Shown in pieces: positions 14,006 to 25,085 of a stretch of 64,000 nt of DNA (its first letter is position 1; the number at the start of each line of letters is the position of its first letter). The DNA is from Tribonema minus (lineage: Eukaryota > Sar > Xanthophyceae > Tribonematales > Tribonemataceae). The stretch covers positions 868,001 through 932,000 of the forward strand of contig JAFCMP010000368.1 of NCBI GenBank assembly GCA_017506865.1. The letters are read 5' to 3'. Under the pieces are notes generated by a model. It made no database searches. It was given only the letters and a program-made list of their open reading frames with translations, and had not been told where the DNA came from. The position numbers were made by a program, and so were the translations under genes.

Positions 14006-17000
14006 TTAATATAATTCACTTTTGCCCACGGAGCGCCGATGGAGTGCTGAGCCTTGTGATTTGTCTGTGGGGTATGTATGTTTGCCACACGCTGGAGCAA
14101 GGGTGCACAGTCTTCATTGCGCTTTACGCACTGCTTCATCTTGTCTGTATCTCTCCCTCCATGATTATTTACTCGCTTTGCGCACTTGAAGATCTTATAT
14201 ACCCCCCCCCCCTGCACGCCGTCAATGCAGGTCCGTGACTGCTCGGGCATCATCTGCTGTCGCCGCTGATGCAGACAAGCGGAGACTGGCTGAGAAGGTG
14301 AGCACTGCCCTGACCCTACTTCCAATTTCAACCCTAGCCCTAACCCAACCCTAGAGCCCACACCGGACCCCTACCCTAATGCCGTCTCTTATGGCGTTCA
14401 GTTTGGGCATGAGAAATCGGGGCCAAACGCCCCTTTTTCCACCGAGGCTGGCTGAGAAGGTGAGCGCTGCCCAAACCCTAACCCTAGCCCCTACCCTAGC
14501 CCTGTCCCTACCCGGAGCCCATGACTTAGCGCTTACTCTTTTTCTAGCCTTCAACCCTACTTTTAACCATATCCATAAATCTCCACCTTGCGCCCTGCTG
14601 CTAGCCTGTCGCCGCCCTAATTCAACTACTATTTCCACAAATTGTCGGCTTTGGATTGCTCTAGCCGATAGGAGGAGGTGTTTAGGATCAGGTGTATGCA
14701 CGAGGGTCAGGGTCAGGGTGGGGGTTAGGGTTCTGCACTTGACGGGCTTCGCCATGCTTGTTTGAGTGTATCTCTCGCCGCCAATGCTGTAGTCGACAGG
14801 CGTGTTGTGCGTGTCGACCGTTGTCGCCCTTGCCAGAGCCGGAGACTGACTTCCGTGTCGAGGGCTGCACCTGGTCGAAGCACTGCCATCTGCTTTTCAG
14901 CTGAGCGCTGCTTCCTCATCTGCATCGAGCGCTGCATGCCTGAATTGATCGCAGCCGTGCTGACCGCTGCTTTACATCTTTCTTGAGCACTGTGTGCCTG
15001 GTTGAGCACCGCTGCCCGTTCTCAAGCTGAGCACTGCTTCCTCATCTGTGTTGAGCGCTGCTTCCTCATGTGTGTCGAGCGCTGCGCTCGTGCGTCTAGC
15101 GCTGTTGCCTCTTCTCAAGCTGAAGAGTTGCTTTCTCATCTGCATCGAGCGCTCGGGCCTACGTCGAGCGCTGCTGCCCGTCTTCAAGCTGAGCGTTGCT
15201 TTCTCATCTCATCTGCATCAAGCGCTGCATGTAAGAAAATCTCCGCCGTGCTCGCCTCATCTTTGCCACTTCTGAGCCGCGAGCGCTGCTCGCGCTTGTG
15301 TGTTGAGCACTGTTGCCCCCCTGTCTCACACCTCTGTGCTCTGCCATACCCCTCCGCTGGCTGTGCTGCGCGCCTTTGCTGCTGCTGCTGCTGCTGCTGC
15401 TGCCGCCGCCGCCGCTGCTGCTGCCTCAGGCTTTCCACTCGTACGTGCGCTCCGTACAGGTGAGGGGGACCGCGGCATTGCTCAGCGCTAGTACTATCTG
15501 CTAGAAGTGTTGCATGAGCGAAAGGGCGGTTCAGCACCGTGATGAGTATTTCATTATCAGCTTAAGGATTTCCAAGGTACTGTGGAGTATTGCTGTGGAG
15601 TATTGCAGTAAAGTGTACGCGACAGCTTGGACAGACACTGTTTCCCAAAATGCGGGACTCTTGTGTCGAGAAATTTTCAGCACCCCTCAGCACACCATTC
15701 TCTCAACGGCAACGAATGTACTTCACGAAGGAGTGAGTTGCCTCATTCATTGACCGGACAGGGACGCCCCATAGGCAGAGCAGAGAGAGAAGACTGCAGA
15801 GAGTCGAGCTGCTGAGAGCGTGAAGTGAAGTAAGATAGATGGGCCAGCGAGGCATGCCCTGAGAAGGAAATGTGCGCTGGAGAGCAACACGGAAAAGCCC
15901 AGAAATGTGGGGAGGGGCTTAACTATATGGATAATATGCTGTGGCCCTGCACTGCCCAACTGTAGCCAGTGATAGCCTTGCATGACCCAACAGAGCCAGC
16001 CATTCCAACAATTCTCATCTTCGCCCTACTGCCTGTGTTCTGACTTTGTGCGCGCAGCTCATGCCCGATCGCTAATATCTACCATTTAATATATATACTT
16101 TGAATTATACCTATTGGTGGAAGGTACTTGCGGCTATCCATCCCTTGTCACCTAGAGCTATGCGATCTTTTGATTCGTTTTCAATTAATGTTAGCCGGAT
16201 CCCCGCTCTACTGCCTGTCTTTTGGGTTCTGTGAGCGCAGCTCATGCCCGATTGGCGCACGTTCGTGCTCTGGAGAGCAATATGGAAACACGCAGAAAAT
16301 GTGGGGGAGGCCTAGAATTACCTGAAGATCATGCTGTGACCCGGCACTGCACAACTGTAGCCAGTCGTGACCTAATCAGCAGCAGACCCTAACGTTCACC
16401 CCACTGCCCCTTTCGGCTTTATGCGCGCAGCTCATGCCCGATCGACGTACGTTTGGCGGCGGCGAAGGGCTGGACTTGGCGGGCTTTGCCACGTCGCTAG
16501 GGCTGCCTGCGCCGCCGCGATTAAAGGGCGCTGTCATAGCAGCAGCTGTTGAGGTGAGGTTTATTGATACAGCCATGCAATTAACTTTTTTTTTCCAAGC
16601 ACACAGATCGGTCAACTCCTAGAAACAGGGTGCAGAAGGGTTAGGATGAGGGCAAGAGTTAGATTCAAGTTAGGGTTAGGGGTAGGGTTAGGTTATGCGT
16701 CGCTCGGGCTGCCTGCGCCACCAATGGTGAAGGGCGCTTTCACTGCTGCAGCTGCTGAGGTGAGATTTCTGAATTTTACAATGCCTACTGGCGGCCACTG
16801 CAGTCTGTCAAATGTGTGGTGGAGATGCCATTGCCCAGAAACAGGGGTGCAGTGTAAGGGTTAGCCTAACCCTAACCCCACCCCTAACCCTCAGATGAGG
16901 GGAAGGGTTAAATGGAGGTTAGAATTACACGTTGCTAGGGCTGCCTGCGCCGCCGAGAGTGAAGGGCACTGTCACCGCTGCAGCAGCTGAGGTGGGATAT

Positions 17001-18688
17001 CTGAATTTAAATGCCATCGGATCTCCCAGAAACAGGGTGCATTGTAAGCGGTAAGCGTCAGGATGAGTTGCATTCAGGTTAGGGTAAGGGTCAGGGAGGG
17101 TCACGGTCAGGTCATGCATCGCTGTGCACATCTGCGAGATGGGAGGGCGTTGTCACAGCTGCAGCCGCTGAGGTAAACTTCGATCATGATTGACTCCCGG
17201 AAACAGGGGGTGTAGGGTGCGTATTAGGGTTAGGGTTAGGGGTGAGGAGGGCGAGCCCTCGGGCTCTGTTGCCGCTGCGGCTGCAGATGCGAGATGCAAT
17301 CCTGTTGACTCCCACAAACAGGGTGCACTCAGGGCGAGGCGGGCTGCGAGGAGAAGAACGTCAACTGCAGCGCCTCAAGGGGCATATGCACAAATGAGCC
17401 ACAAACTTCAACTTCAACTTTGCTGCGTGCATGCCCTGTACCGCCCTGTTGCACGCATGACCTTCAACCTTACAATTTCGGCTAGCAAACTAGCCACCAA
17501 CTTCAACTTTAACTTTGCAGGGCAAGGAGGGCCGCGAGGAGGTGCACGCCATCTTCAACTGCTGCAGTCTGTACACGTTGTTTCACTTCAAAGTGCGCAT
17601 ATTGTTTGCAATTGTTTCAAAAAAATTAACTTCAACTTTGCGCATTCAGGGCGAGGAGGGCCGCGAGGAGGTACGCGCCAAGAAGAACGTCAACCGCAGC
17701 CTGCAGCGCCTGAAGGAGCAGATCCGCGCGGAGCGCGCGCTCAAGCGCGCGCAGCGCGAGGGGCTGAGCGCTGCCGCCCCTGAAGCCCCTAAGGTACATA
17801 CTTACCCAAGCACAACAAAATTGTGCGTGCTACGCTCAGTGCGCGGCAGTTGGTTTTGCAAGCGGCTGCGCGACATGTGCTGAGCGCTGCCGCCCCCAAA
17901 GCCCCCAAGGTACCTACCTACCCAAGCGCAACAGCTTTTTGCGCTACCTCGGTTGACGGCATCGCTCAGGTATAAGTCGACCGGCTACGTGACATGTGTG
18001 CCCGTGATGATTGTGCGAGTGGCTGGCGCGGAGCGGGCGTGCACTGCTGCGCGAGGGGCTGAGCGCTGCCGCCCCCAAAGCCCCCAAGGTACCTAATTAC
18101 CTGAGCACAGCAGCTGTACTTGCATGCCATGGAAGAAGCTTCAGTGCCGCAGCTTTAAACTGCAAGAAGCTGGGGTTTGAGGCAATATAGAAACAGTAGG
18201 GGGAGCAGTGGACCTGCTGTGGGGCATCTTAGGGTTAGGGTTAGGGATGTTAGGGTCATGCCTTGTGGTGCCTGCTTGCACGCGACCGCAGTACATGTGG
18301 TGATCGTTCTGCTGCTGCCGTAGGGTCCTTTGATGGCGCAAACACATTTGTATGTATGCATATGCATGTTTGTTGTACTAACTCTAACCCCAGCCCGAGT
18401 CCTAAGGCGATACGCACGTGAACCATTTCCATGCCCTTTGCTGCTCGTGCTTGGACTGAGATTAGCGTTGGGATTAGAGATAGGGCTAGGATTAGGGGGA
18501 CGACACCCACGCACCAACATCATTAATACTGTTTTTACCCACATCCGTGCTGTGCCTCAAGTGAATGACTGGTTGTGGAATCAAGCGCACGGGCAACTAT
18601 GCCATGCACCAATGTTGGCCCCTATTCACCCACGCCATGCCGGCACTCCACATGCGCCAACTTTGTCTCAGGGTTCAACTTGAAGTTC

Positions 18689-18724
<36 letters not shown>

Positions 18725-21700
18725 AAATAGCCAGTAGACCATGTCGGCACTTTTCCATTCACCATTACTCAGCCAACATTTTTGCTGCTACTGCTGCCGC
18801 TGCTGCTCCTGGAATGACCGACAGGCCAAGAAAACGAGTGCGTCGTCAGCAGTGCTCAATGGCGGCAGCAAGTCAGCGCTCGATGATGGCAGCAGCCAAT
18901 CAGACGACGGCAGCGGCGACGACTTGCTGGTCGTCAAGAGCCGCGAGGTGCCCGGCGATGCCAGCGATGGCAGTGGCGCAGATGAAGCTGCAGACAGGGC
19001 ACGCTCGCGCAAGAAGAAGGTGCATACTTGAACAGTTCTTTCAAATTGGGCGGCATCTTGATGTATTTGGAAGTCTTTGTATTCGGGTATGAGTGCTTTG
19101 TGTGCATTGAGGTGTCCAGGATTATGTACTTCTACATGTAATCCTTGGAGATGCGAGCGATGGCGGTGGCGCAGATGAAGCTGCAGACAGGGCGCGCTCG
19201 CGCAAGAAGAAGGTGCGTACTTCAACATTTTTGGCGTTTCTTGAAAAAAAGGACGGCGTACTTGCTGTGTTTCTATACCTAGATATTGCGTGTTTCATGT
19301 AACTTTAACGTGTCCTTGAAGTACCAATCCTTGGAGATGCCAGCGACAGCGACAGCGGCGGCGCTGATCAAGTTGCGGTCAGGGCACGCTCGCGCAAGAA
19401 GAAGGTGCATACATGCATACCTCTGTGCATACTTCAACATTCTACGACGTGTCTTTCGGACAAGGATGGCATCCTTGTTGCATTCCTATACCTGGGTATG
19501 CACGTTTCATGCGCTTAGAAGTGTCCATCAATGCATATCTTTGGACAGCAGTGGCAACAGCGCAGACGGTGTGCCGCGGGCAGTGCGCTGAGGTGCACAC
19601 ATGCATGTGTGATTCCCACCACGCTTGTTTCACCGCGCACATGTCGAAGAGATGCAGTCGGGGCCCCGCTGACGGTCTGCTCTCAGCTAGTCTCACTGAA
19701 CTCCTGCTGTACCGGTCGTGGCCCGCATCTGAACTCTGCTGTACCGCCGGCCCCTGTGACGGTGTGCCCTCAAGTGATCTTGCTGAACTCCTGCTGTACC
19801 CATTGTGGCCCGCATCTGAACCTTGCCGTACCGCCGCGTACTGATGCCGCAGGCTAAGGAGCCCAAGCAGCGCATCAACCAGGAGGGCATTGCGGTGAGA
19901 AAATCTGCCTGTGTACATACATACCTGCCTAAAGTTCATTGCACTGAGCACTGACACTGTCATGCAACTTTTGGCATGTTGACGTGAGCTGGTCAAGAAA
20001 CGGCGCGCCATCTTGCCAGTTCCTACTCTGTTTACTAGCTTGCCTTCGGCCGTCTTTTATGGGGACCATAAGTGCCGTTCAAGGAGGATCGGCCGTCGCT
20101 GCATGAGCCTGCGCGCCATTCAAACTTCAGCAGTTCTGCACCTGTTTGTCTCGAAAGGTGTTTGCCCGATTGCGTCGGATGCTTTTTATCATTTTGAGGC
20201 AGAGTCCAGGTCTCTCTGCTTCAATGCTGGCGTGGAAAAAAGAGGGGCGCTTGAGCGCCGATCCTCCTTGCGCGATTCGCACGTTTTAAAGGCGGCCTTA
20301 CCTGGGATCTCTGAAGTCGCTCCGCAGCGCGGCTACAAGCTGATGAGGGTATACGGCATAAGCTCAGCTTTGAAGTCCTGGCCGGTGCAGAAGTTGTGGC
20401 ATCAGTGCTCCCTGCGCATGGCAGAGCACACACAAACGCTTGGAGCAACAACACAGACGATGTTTCCCACATCCTGTGAAGCGCCTGTTTCATGTTGTGA
20501 AGCAGTCTCATCATTCAACTTCGCCGCTGATCGCTGCTGCAGGTTGCCGCCGCGGCGGCGACCAAGGTGGTGTTCAACGAGGCGGGAGAGGGCGTGCGCG
20601 TTGTCGATCCCAGCGACCGATTTGCAGCGAGCAATCCTGCAGCAGCTGCGGCTGCGAGCGACCTCTCCGCCGCCGCCGCCGCGCACGCAGAGCGCATCCG
20701 CGCTCGTCTCAGGTATGTCGGCTTAATTCGTCGAGGGAGCAGTATCGCTTGTCGAAGTATGAGTCGAGGAGTGTACGCGCTATTCCCAAAAGGACACTTT
20801 GTACATGTATATTCGCCGCCGCCGCCGCGCACGCGGAGCGCATTCGCGCCCGTCTCAGGTATGTATGTATAGCATCAAATCCAGGTATTACGATTTGAGG
20901 TATATATACATGCCGTCTTCCAGGAACGGTTTACATTTGAGCTACCTCTGACACATCAAAGTGCGTGAAAGGTCTTATTCTTTGCGACACACTGCCGCCG
21001 CCGCCCATGCAGAGCGCATTCACGCCCATTGGGTTTTGTGTGTATATACTTCAAAGTATATATTTTTCTGTGCAGGTACAAAGCGTCTTTGCCTATGGGA
21101 CTGGCTGCCGCCAGTACACGCAAGACCTTATTTGACAACATGATATGTTTGCTGCTATGGTGGTCCCCTCTGCTACCATTTTCTGCCTCGCAAAATGCTG
21201 CCGGTGCACCTGTCATGGCTGAAGGCCACCCTCTAACACTCCCCCAGGACCCGAGAGGCTGCTGCTGCGCGCCCAGGTGTAACAGTTGTCGATACAACGC
21301 GTCAGGTCATACAGGTACCGAGATGCGTTGTGTCGACATTACCTGGGTGCACACTGCTGAAGCTACTGCAAAGCGGTGCGGTTGAGCGGTGCGCAGTTTA
21401 GTTGCTGAGTTCATCGTCGCGTCAAGGAGCAGGTCAGGCCGCGGCGTGCCAACACTCCCCCAAGATCAGAGAGGCCGCTGCTGAAACCACCGCTGATCAT
21501 TACGCCATACCGTATGCATCACGCCGCGATTGCTGAGCAGGGCCACGGAGGCGGGGGACAGGGAGCGCGAGCGAGAACGCCTGCGCGCCAAGCGCCTCAA
21601 GGCCCGCGACAAGGCGGCACGCAAAACGCGCAGCACCGCGGATGGCGGCGGCGCCGCTGTCGCCACGCTCGGCGGCAGCGGCAGCAGCGGCGGCAGCGGC

Positions 21701-21832
21701 AGCGAGAGCGGCGGCGGCAGCGACGACGGCATTGATTCTGATGGCAGCGGCGGCGGCGCTGAGAGCGATGCTGATGCCGGGGGCGGCGAAGATGACCTGG
21801 AGGCACGCGTGCTGCGCATGATGCAGCGCTAG
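1939..21832 (+). CDS. DDX10: DEAD-box ATP-dependent RNA helicase, DDX10/Dbp4 type (5'-incomplete, 19 exons)
   Basis: Nucleolar helicase; the family acts in small-subunit rRNA processing (U14 snoRNA release in yeast). Exons: 1939-1997, 2419-2475, 3460-3585, 4778-4901, 5901-6017, 7238-7380, 8908-9022, 10103-10171, 11576-11698, 11921-12034, 13186-13259, 14231-14297, 15430-15459, 16431-16553, 17650-17793, 18825-19019, 19853-19894, 20543-20712, 21541-21832. They sum to 2184 nt (727 codons plus TAG) with every phase agreeing. Motifs in order: I AASTGSGKT (Ser where Lys is usual), Ia SPTREL, Ib [27 protein letters not shown] region [33 protein letters not shown]10-type features follow: [16 protein letters not shown], and a basic Arg/Lys tail ending in a Gly/Ser/Asp tract. 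Yeast Dbp4 is about 770 aa and human DDX10 about 875 aa, so roughly 80 N-terminal residues with the Q motif are missing. The intron after 4901 has a GC donor. A TGTAA word at 21968-21972 is a possible algal poly(A) signal. Family assignment is firm; minor exons (12, 13, 17) are less certain. Confidence 0.92.
2073..2290 (+). repeat. Decayed copies of helicase exon 1 donor edge
   Basis: Two copies (about 2073-2112 and 2246-2290) of the end of exon 1 (GGGGCCGCCAGCACAG) with its donor and the following intron bases (GTACGTTGTCTCTCTTCATGAG-like, partly changed in the second). They lie inside intron 1, downstream of the real exon end at 1997. Confidence 0.8.
2727..3459 (+). repeat. Tandem array of helicase exon 3 acceptor-edge copies
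   Basis: Six partial copies start at about 2791, 2882, 3002, 3099, 3206 and 3341 before the functional exon at 3460. Each has a pyrimidine-poor CAG acceptor followed by GTGGACATTTGGGGATGG-like sequence, and is preceded by intron sequence with CACACTTGAACTTAA. Spacing is about 90-135 bases. The 3341 copy is almost intact through the motif Ia codons but then diverges; earlier copies carry indels. Confidence 0.88.
3786..4110 (+). repeat. Copies of helicase exon 3 donor edge
   Basis: Three decayed copies (about 3786-3826, 3909-3945, 4056-4100) of the exon 3 end, coding [13 protein letters not shown] and followed by a GTGAGC-like donor. Adjacent intron bases (TGCATGTATGCAC) are copied as well. 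Confidence 0.85.
4250..4700 (+). repeat. Copies of helicase exon 4 acceptor edge
   Basis: Three copies of the exon 4 start (CAG then GGGAAGCGCGACTTCACGG) at about 4269, 4461 and 4613 lie upstream of the functional exon at 4778. Each follows intron sequence resembling TACTCATTTTGCGC. The third reads closest to the real exon (GKRDFTEE) but with an indel. Confidence 0.85.
4960..5300 (+). repeat. Copies of helicase exon 4 donor edge, with GC donor
   Basis: Copies at about 4975-5010 (poor), 5088-5146 and 5240-5292 repeat the CTGCAGCACCTCGAACAGACC...CAGCTGCAG block. The 5146 copy keeps the unusual GCAAGTGAC donor of the real exon; the last has ACAAGTGAC. Confidence 0.8.
5385..5845 (+). repeat. Copies of helicase exon 5 acceptor edge
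   Basis: Three copies of the AACGCTCAG acceptor plus the start of the DEAD-motif exon. The copy at about 5411 reads [10 protein letters not shown] and then diverges. The copies at about 5657 and 5832 keep only the acceptor and a few codons. Functional exon start is 5901. Confidence 0.82.
6060..6780 (+). repeat. Eight-copy array of helicase exon 5 donor edge
   Basis: About eight copies of the block coding [14 protein letters not shown] plus its GTATGTATGTATG-like donor region, near 6070, 6130-6200, 6225-6284, 6310-6360, 6385-6435, 6500-6545, 6630-6676 and 6730-6775. Divergence is mixed. The 6140-6199 copy is nearly perfect and could compete as an exon end. Confidence 0.88.
7475..7770 (+). repeat. 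Copies of helicase exon 6 edges
   Basis: Donor-edge copies at about 7480-7512 and 7730-7768 (CCTCGGCGCGACGCCAAAGAGGT), with an internal exon piece coding [11 protein letters not shown]-like sequence at about 7588-7640. One acceptor-edge copy (ACACGCTCCGTCAAAGACCTG) lies upstream at 6984-7020. Confidence 0.8.
8383..8820 (+). repeat. Four copies of helicase exon 7 acceptor edge
   Basis: Copies begin at about 8389, 8514, 8618 and 8758; the real exon begins at 8908. The last two preserve an intact frame for [15 protein letters not shown]. Between copies, intron sequence rich in TTCATGATCGTGATCACG is repeated too, so the duplicated unit is about 130-150 bases and includes intron. Confidence 0.88.
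10315..10660 (+). repeat. Copies of helicase exon 8 donor edge
   Basis: Three copies (about 10325-10362, 10468-10510, 10615-10660) of the block coding [10 protein letters not shown] with donor GTGAGCACTGCTG, followed by repeated intron containing AAATCCCTTCTGAA and GCGGCTCACTTCAA. Unit length is about 145 bases. An acceptor-side relic lies at 9930-9990. Confidence 0.85.
10890..11480 (+). repeat. Copies of helicase exon 9 acceptor edge
   Basis: Copies of CTCAAGCAGCAGAAGCGCA at about 10902, 11284 and 11450 precede the functional exon start at 11576. The first reads on to an ACGTGTAGGGCCAAGGCGTT-like stretch; the others stop after about 25 bases. Confidence 0.8.
11720..12310 (+). repeat. Copies of helicase exon 10 edges
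   Basis: Acceptor-edge copies (CAGGCTGATGCCCCGGAG) at about 11725 and 11817 precede exon 10 (11921-12034). Donor-edge copies at about 12093-12172 and 12225-12303 follow, repeating the Leu-rich CTG block. In the last copy the CTG run has grown to sixteen units. Confidence 0.85.
12256..12303 (+). repeat. (CTG)16 microsatellite
   Basis: Sixteen uninterrupted CTG units. They sit in the third copy of the exon 10 donor edge, where the functional exon has five CTG codons for Leu. Confidence 0.95.
12600..13405 (+). repeat. Copies of helicase exon 11 edges
   Basis: Acceptor-edge relics (TGGCGCACAG then GTGGCGGCTCTGTCA-like) at about 12612, 12720, 12912 and 13025 precede the real exon start at 13186. 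A donor-edge copy (CTCACCGTAAACCCTGAC, donor GGTGAGTT) lies at about 13366-13405. Confidence 0.82.
12640..12681. repeat. Perfect 21-base tandem duplication, near-palindromic unit
   Basis: The unit ATTGTTGAAGTATGTACTTCA occurs twice with no mismatch. Each unit contains the near-palindrome TTGAAGTATGTACTTCAA, itself a form of the dispersed TTGAAGTT word. Confidence 0.93.
13968..14002. repeat. (TA)n microsatellite
   Basis: A run of AT/TA dinucleotides of roughly 33 bases inside the intron before helicase exon 12. Confidence 0.9.
16010..17175 (+). repeat. Copies of helicase exon 14 edges
   Basis: Acceptor-edge copies (GCGCAGCTCATGCCCGAT) at about 16058 and 16240 precede exon 14 (16431-16553). 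Donor-edge copies (CTAGGGCTGCCTGCGCCGCC through GCTGAG and a GT donor) lie at about 16697-16762, 16933-16992 and 17125-17172. TTAGGG-like words lie between them. Confidence 0.85.
17315..18092 (+). repeat. Copies of helicase exon 15 edges
   Basis: Acceptor-edge copies at about 17330-17380 and 17520-17552 (GGCGAGGAGGGCCGCGAGG-like) precede exon 15 (17650-17793). Donor-edge copies coding [11 protein letters not shown] with a GTACCTA donor lie at about 17879-17915 and 18056-18092. Confidence 0.85.
19140..19410 (+). repeat. Copies of helicase exon 16 donor edge
   Basis: Two copies (about 19148-19213, 19335-19405) of the block ending GCACGCTCGCGCAAGAAGAAG with donor GTGCGTACTTCAAC/GTGCATAC. The first keeps the reading frame. 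Confidence 0.85.
20810..21035 (+). repeat. Copies of helicase exon 18 donor edge
   Basis: Two copies (20812-20862 and about 20990-21030) of the Ala/Arg-rich block GCCGCCGCCGCGCACGCGGA...CTCAG with donor GTATGTATGTAT. The first is close to perfect. Confidence 0.82.
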
Positions 21833-22953
21833 TTAGGTTTGATGTTGGGATTAGGGTTAGCTGCGCCCTGACCCTCACCCAGCTTTACAGTGGCCCCAAC
21901 CCCTCGCCTTGAGCTTTAACACGTGTCAATGAGCTGGGGGTCACCAGCCTGATCAGTTGGGCATGTCTGTAACTGGCAGCAAGGGCAGCAGGGTTGAAGA
22001 TGCAGTGGCCGCTGTTGAGACTGCAGTGGTGATGCTCAGCATGAACTTCAATTTGAAGATGACGCCACGCGCGTGTATCTGCTGCATGCACCAGCTCGCG
22101 CTGCGTTCCGCCAGCTGCAAATGATTGGACAGTTGACTGTGTCACAATGGAGTATTCCGCGCCCCCACGCTTCAAGCTCAAGTTGTCACTACCGATGTTC
22201 TCCGTTGGATACTATTGGTGAATCAAATGCTGCAGTTGACCATGGTGCAGGACATCACACGCCTCCAGAGCATTTGCACACAGGAGACACAGGGAAGATG
22301 CACATGATCCCATTTTGGAAAATGCACGTCATCCCATTTCGGCACACTGCTTTGCCAGTGTTGTGTCAGAGCACGCTTTGCCACACATAGCACTATTGTA
22401 AGGGAACCACTTGTATTCATAAATAAATAAATTGCAACGTCGTTGTGTAGCATTTTTTAGTAAAAAAAGAGGTCTACAGATGTTTTGTATGTAGTTCTTG
22501 CTCAGGACAGGACGCGATACAGCCCAGATGATTCATGTCAACAAAGCTCTACTGTACGTAAGCAGGAGTGGGAGAATCTGATGCGCTCAAATCATGTGCA
22601 TGCTTCGAATACGTCCGTGAAACAGAGAAATAAACCAGTTCCTCTTTGAGCGTTTCCTCTTCTGCGTATTTCTCCGACATGAATTTTTTACCAGGCGATG
22701 CATGCCCGCGGCTCCCGAGTCGGACAGCGCAAGGTCAGGTCAGGCTGCACAAGCCCCTGTCGGCTTTCCGTCCACAGCGCTTGCTACGCTCTCTTGTGAA
22801 AATCACCCGCTTACTTCCACCTGCTGCCCTGCCGGTTCACCTTCAACCGCATATTCAACTGCACTTCAGCTTCGTGGGGTTCTTGATTGACGTACTTGGA
22901 TCCATGCGGCTCTCGGCTGCCTCCTGAGATAAAAAAATTGCGCACGCACACAG
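21833..22953. other. Intergenic stretch after the helicase
   Basis: No gene recognised. Holds a probable helicase 3' UTR with a TGTAA word at 21968-21972, and an AT-rich patch near 22405-22475 (AAATAAATAAATT). A short direct repeat of CATCCCATTT(T/C)GG lies near 22305-22340. Confidence 0.5.
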
Positions 22954-23009
22954 CATGGTCACTCCGTCGCAGGGTGGCAGCCCCTCGCAGTCAACGCCCT
23001 AACAGCGGA

Positions 23010-23586
23010 ATGATCGGCCCACCGTCTCCAATGGAAAGAGCGCACAAACAGCGCTGTGCGGCGGCGGCGGCGTCTTGGCACGATTCATCTGCGGCAACAT
23101 CTTCAGCAACAGCAACAGCAACATCTGGCGCAAATCTCGTGTGCGCGAAGACATCATCAACAGCAGTGAAAGCGCGCTGCCAGGCAGCAGCACGGGAAGC
23201 GCCAGCCACCGGCGCAGCTGCAGTATCATTCAAGTGTTTGCCAGCAAAGGCGACCACCAGCCAGTCTCAGATCCCGCACGCGCAGCTTTCGCGAAAGCAG
23301 CTGATGTCCACGCAGCAAACGCTGCTGGGTCGAAGTTCAAGCTCATTTGCTGCGATAGCACGGTGATTTACCCTCCAAGTCGCTCGCTGGCGGATTGCCA
23401 GGACGGCGACGTTGCGAGCATTCACGTGAAAGCCTCTCTTGAGGCAGACGGCGGGCCATCAACAAGGAGTCACCAACGGGAAGGCGCAAGAGGGGCAAGG
23501 GCGTTCAGCTTCGCGTCAAGCGCCAGCCTGTCCGGTGGCTCATGGAGTACAGCAAGGCTCCAGGGCTACGCCGCCACTCGGTATGA
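23010..23586 (+). CDS. Possible two-exon gene, unknown basic protein
   Basis: Proposed exons 23010-23362 and 23448-23586. The first opens at ATG 23010 and is Ala/Ser/Thr-rich, ending SSSSFAAIA. A GTGATT donor and a GAGGCAG acceptor enclose an 85-base intron; phases agree and give an Arg at the junction. The second exon is strongly basic (RKRGKGVQLRVKRQPVRW) and ends with TGA. Total about 163 aa. I recognise no family. A second ATG at 22954 opens a Ser/Pro/Gln-rich 15-codon frame that would join the main frame if two bases at about 23000 were absent, so the true start could be there with an assembly error. Base composition and the clean splice are the only support. Confidence 0.35.
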
Positions 23587-24834
23587 TCCAAAGGAACACC
23601 AAATTCTGAAGTCAAAAGACACTGCTACTGCCCCTGTGTAGTACGCTGCAGCAGGTCAATGACACAAGGTCGCAGGTAGCACCACTGCGGCAGATGCCAG
23701 TGGCGCCGTGACTGTGACAGAGGACACCGTACCGGCCACTTTGTTGGCATCATATTGTGCAACAGAGTTAGCGCATCAGACTCAGTGACTGTGTAGTTGT
23801 GTGAAGTTCAAGTTCAACAAGTTGAAGACATGCCCATGTGCCAGTGGTTGGAGCTCCATGTTCATGACTTCACAGTTCACCACCTCCGAGCCTGATACAC
23901 ACAGACTCAGTCTCCATTCCTATCGCAAAACCTCCACGCGTGCCACAGTGTGACCGTCACTGTGGCAAGTCAAGCCGGCAGCCGCTTGCGCACTAGACAA
24001 CAACTTTGAGTAATTAGTGAGTGTGCCACTCTAGGCCAGTCTGTCAGCATGTCGTCCCGGTTCTCACGAGGACACCGTTGGCGATTCGAAACCACAGCGA
24101 AGTTTACCAAGTTCAAGTTTTGCTGCGAGTGCCACTTGGCCGGAAGCTGCAGAGCCTGACGTGCGCTGTCAGTGATTCAACGTGGCCCAGAGTGAGTCAA
24201 GTTGAACTTTAACAGTCTCTGAATCTGCCGATCCTTGGTCCTCAAGCATCCTGGACCATTTGAGATCTTATGTTCGAACCAGCCTGAGGACAAATCAATA
24301 TTATGATCAGTTTTGAATCAGCAAGTCAAAACGCGCGGCAGCGACGAGCTTGAAAGTCCCCTTTCTCTCCCATTGAGTTGCTTGCTGTGTGCTTTCTATT
24401 GCACATGCGGCATGATCATATGGATTAATTGCAAATTGATGCTGAGCTGCCTCGGAATCAGGTCATGATGCGTCATGCTGGACGACCGGCTTTCAGATTG
24501 CTGCTGTTTCAACGTTTCAAAGGCACTCAAGTCTAATTCCAGCTTAAAAGTCCAAGCTCAATGCCAGCTTTAAGCTGGCATTGCAGGTGTTGGCAAGTGC
24601 GCACATGCCACAAACGGTCCTCAGTCTGCCAGTGGTAAATTGTCTGCAGCAACAGCTGCAGCAGCGATCATTGCTGATGGTAAGTGCCAGTGCATTGAGG
24701 TTTGTACTGCCGTAATGCAAGCCTCAATTGTAGTAAAAAACAGGACCTGGTCCGCTGGTACTGCAGGTCCCTGCGGCTGCAGTTTAAAGCAAACTTCAGC
24801 CTGAGGTGGGTCCTCCTTCTGATTACGTTCCTGA

Positions 24835-25085
24835 TGATCATTGATGGTTGCCTTCATCACATTCAATTGTCAACTAGACTCAGTATCATCTTTGCTCTGC
24901 CCCCTGAAGTACCTTGGTAAGAACATTGATGGTATCATATGCCATGTTAGTGATTGCAGGTGGACGTTCAGGATCATCAATGGATGCCTTCATTACATTC
25001 AGTTGTCAACCGGTATCATCTTTGCTCTGCCCCCATAATTACCTTGGTAATAACGTTGATAGTATCATATAACTGCAGTGGACGT
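24835..25085. repeat. Tandem duplication, unit about 125 bases
   Basis: Two copies of a unit containing GATGGTTGCCTTCATCACATTCA-like sequence, GTATCATCTTTGCTCTGCCC, ACCTTGGTAA and GATAGTATCATAT (about 24838-24960 and 24974-25085). GCAG plus GTGGACGTT follows each. It resembles the exon-edge arrays, but no functional exon was found next to it. Confidence 0.75.
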
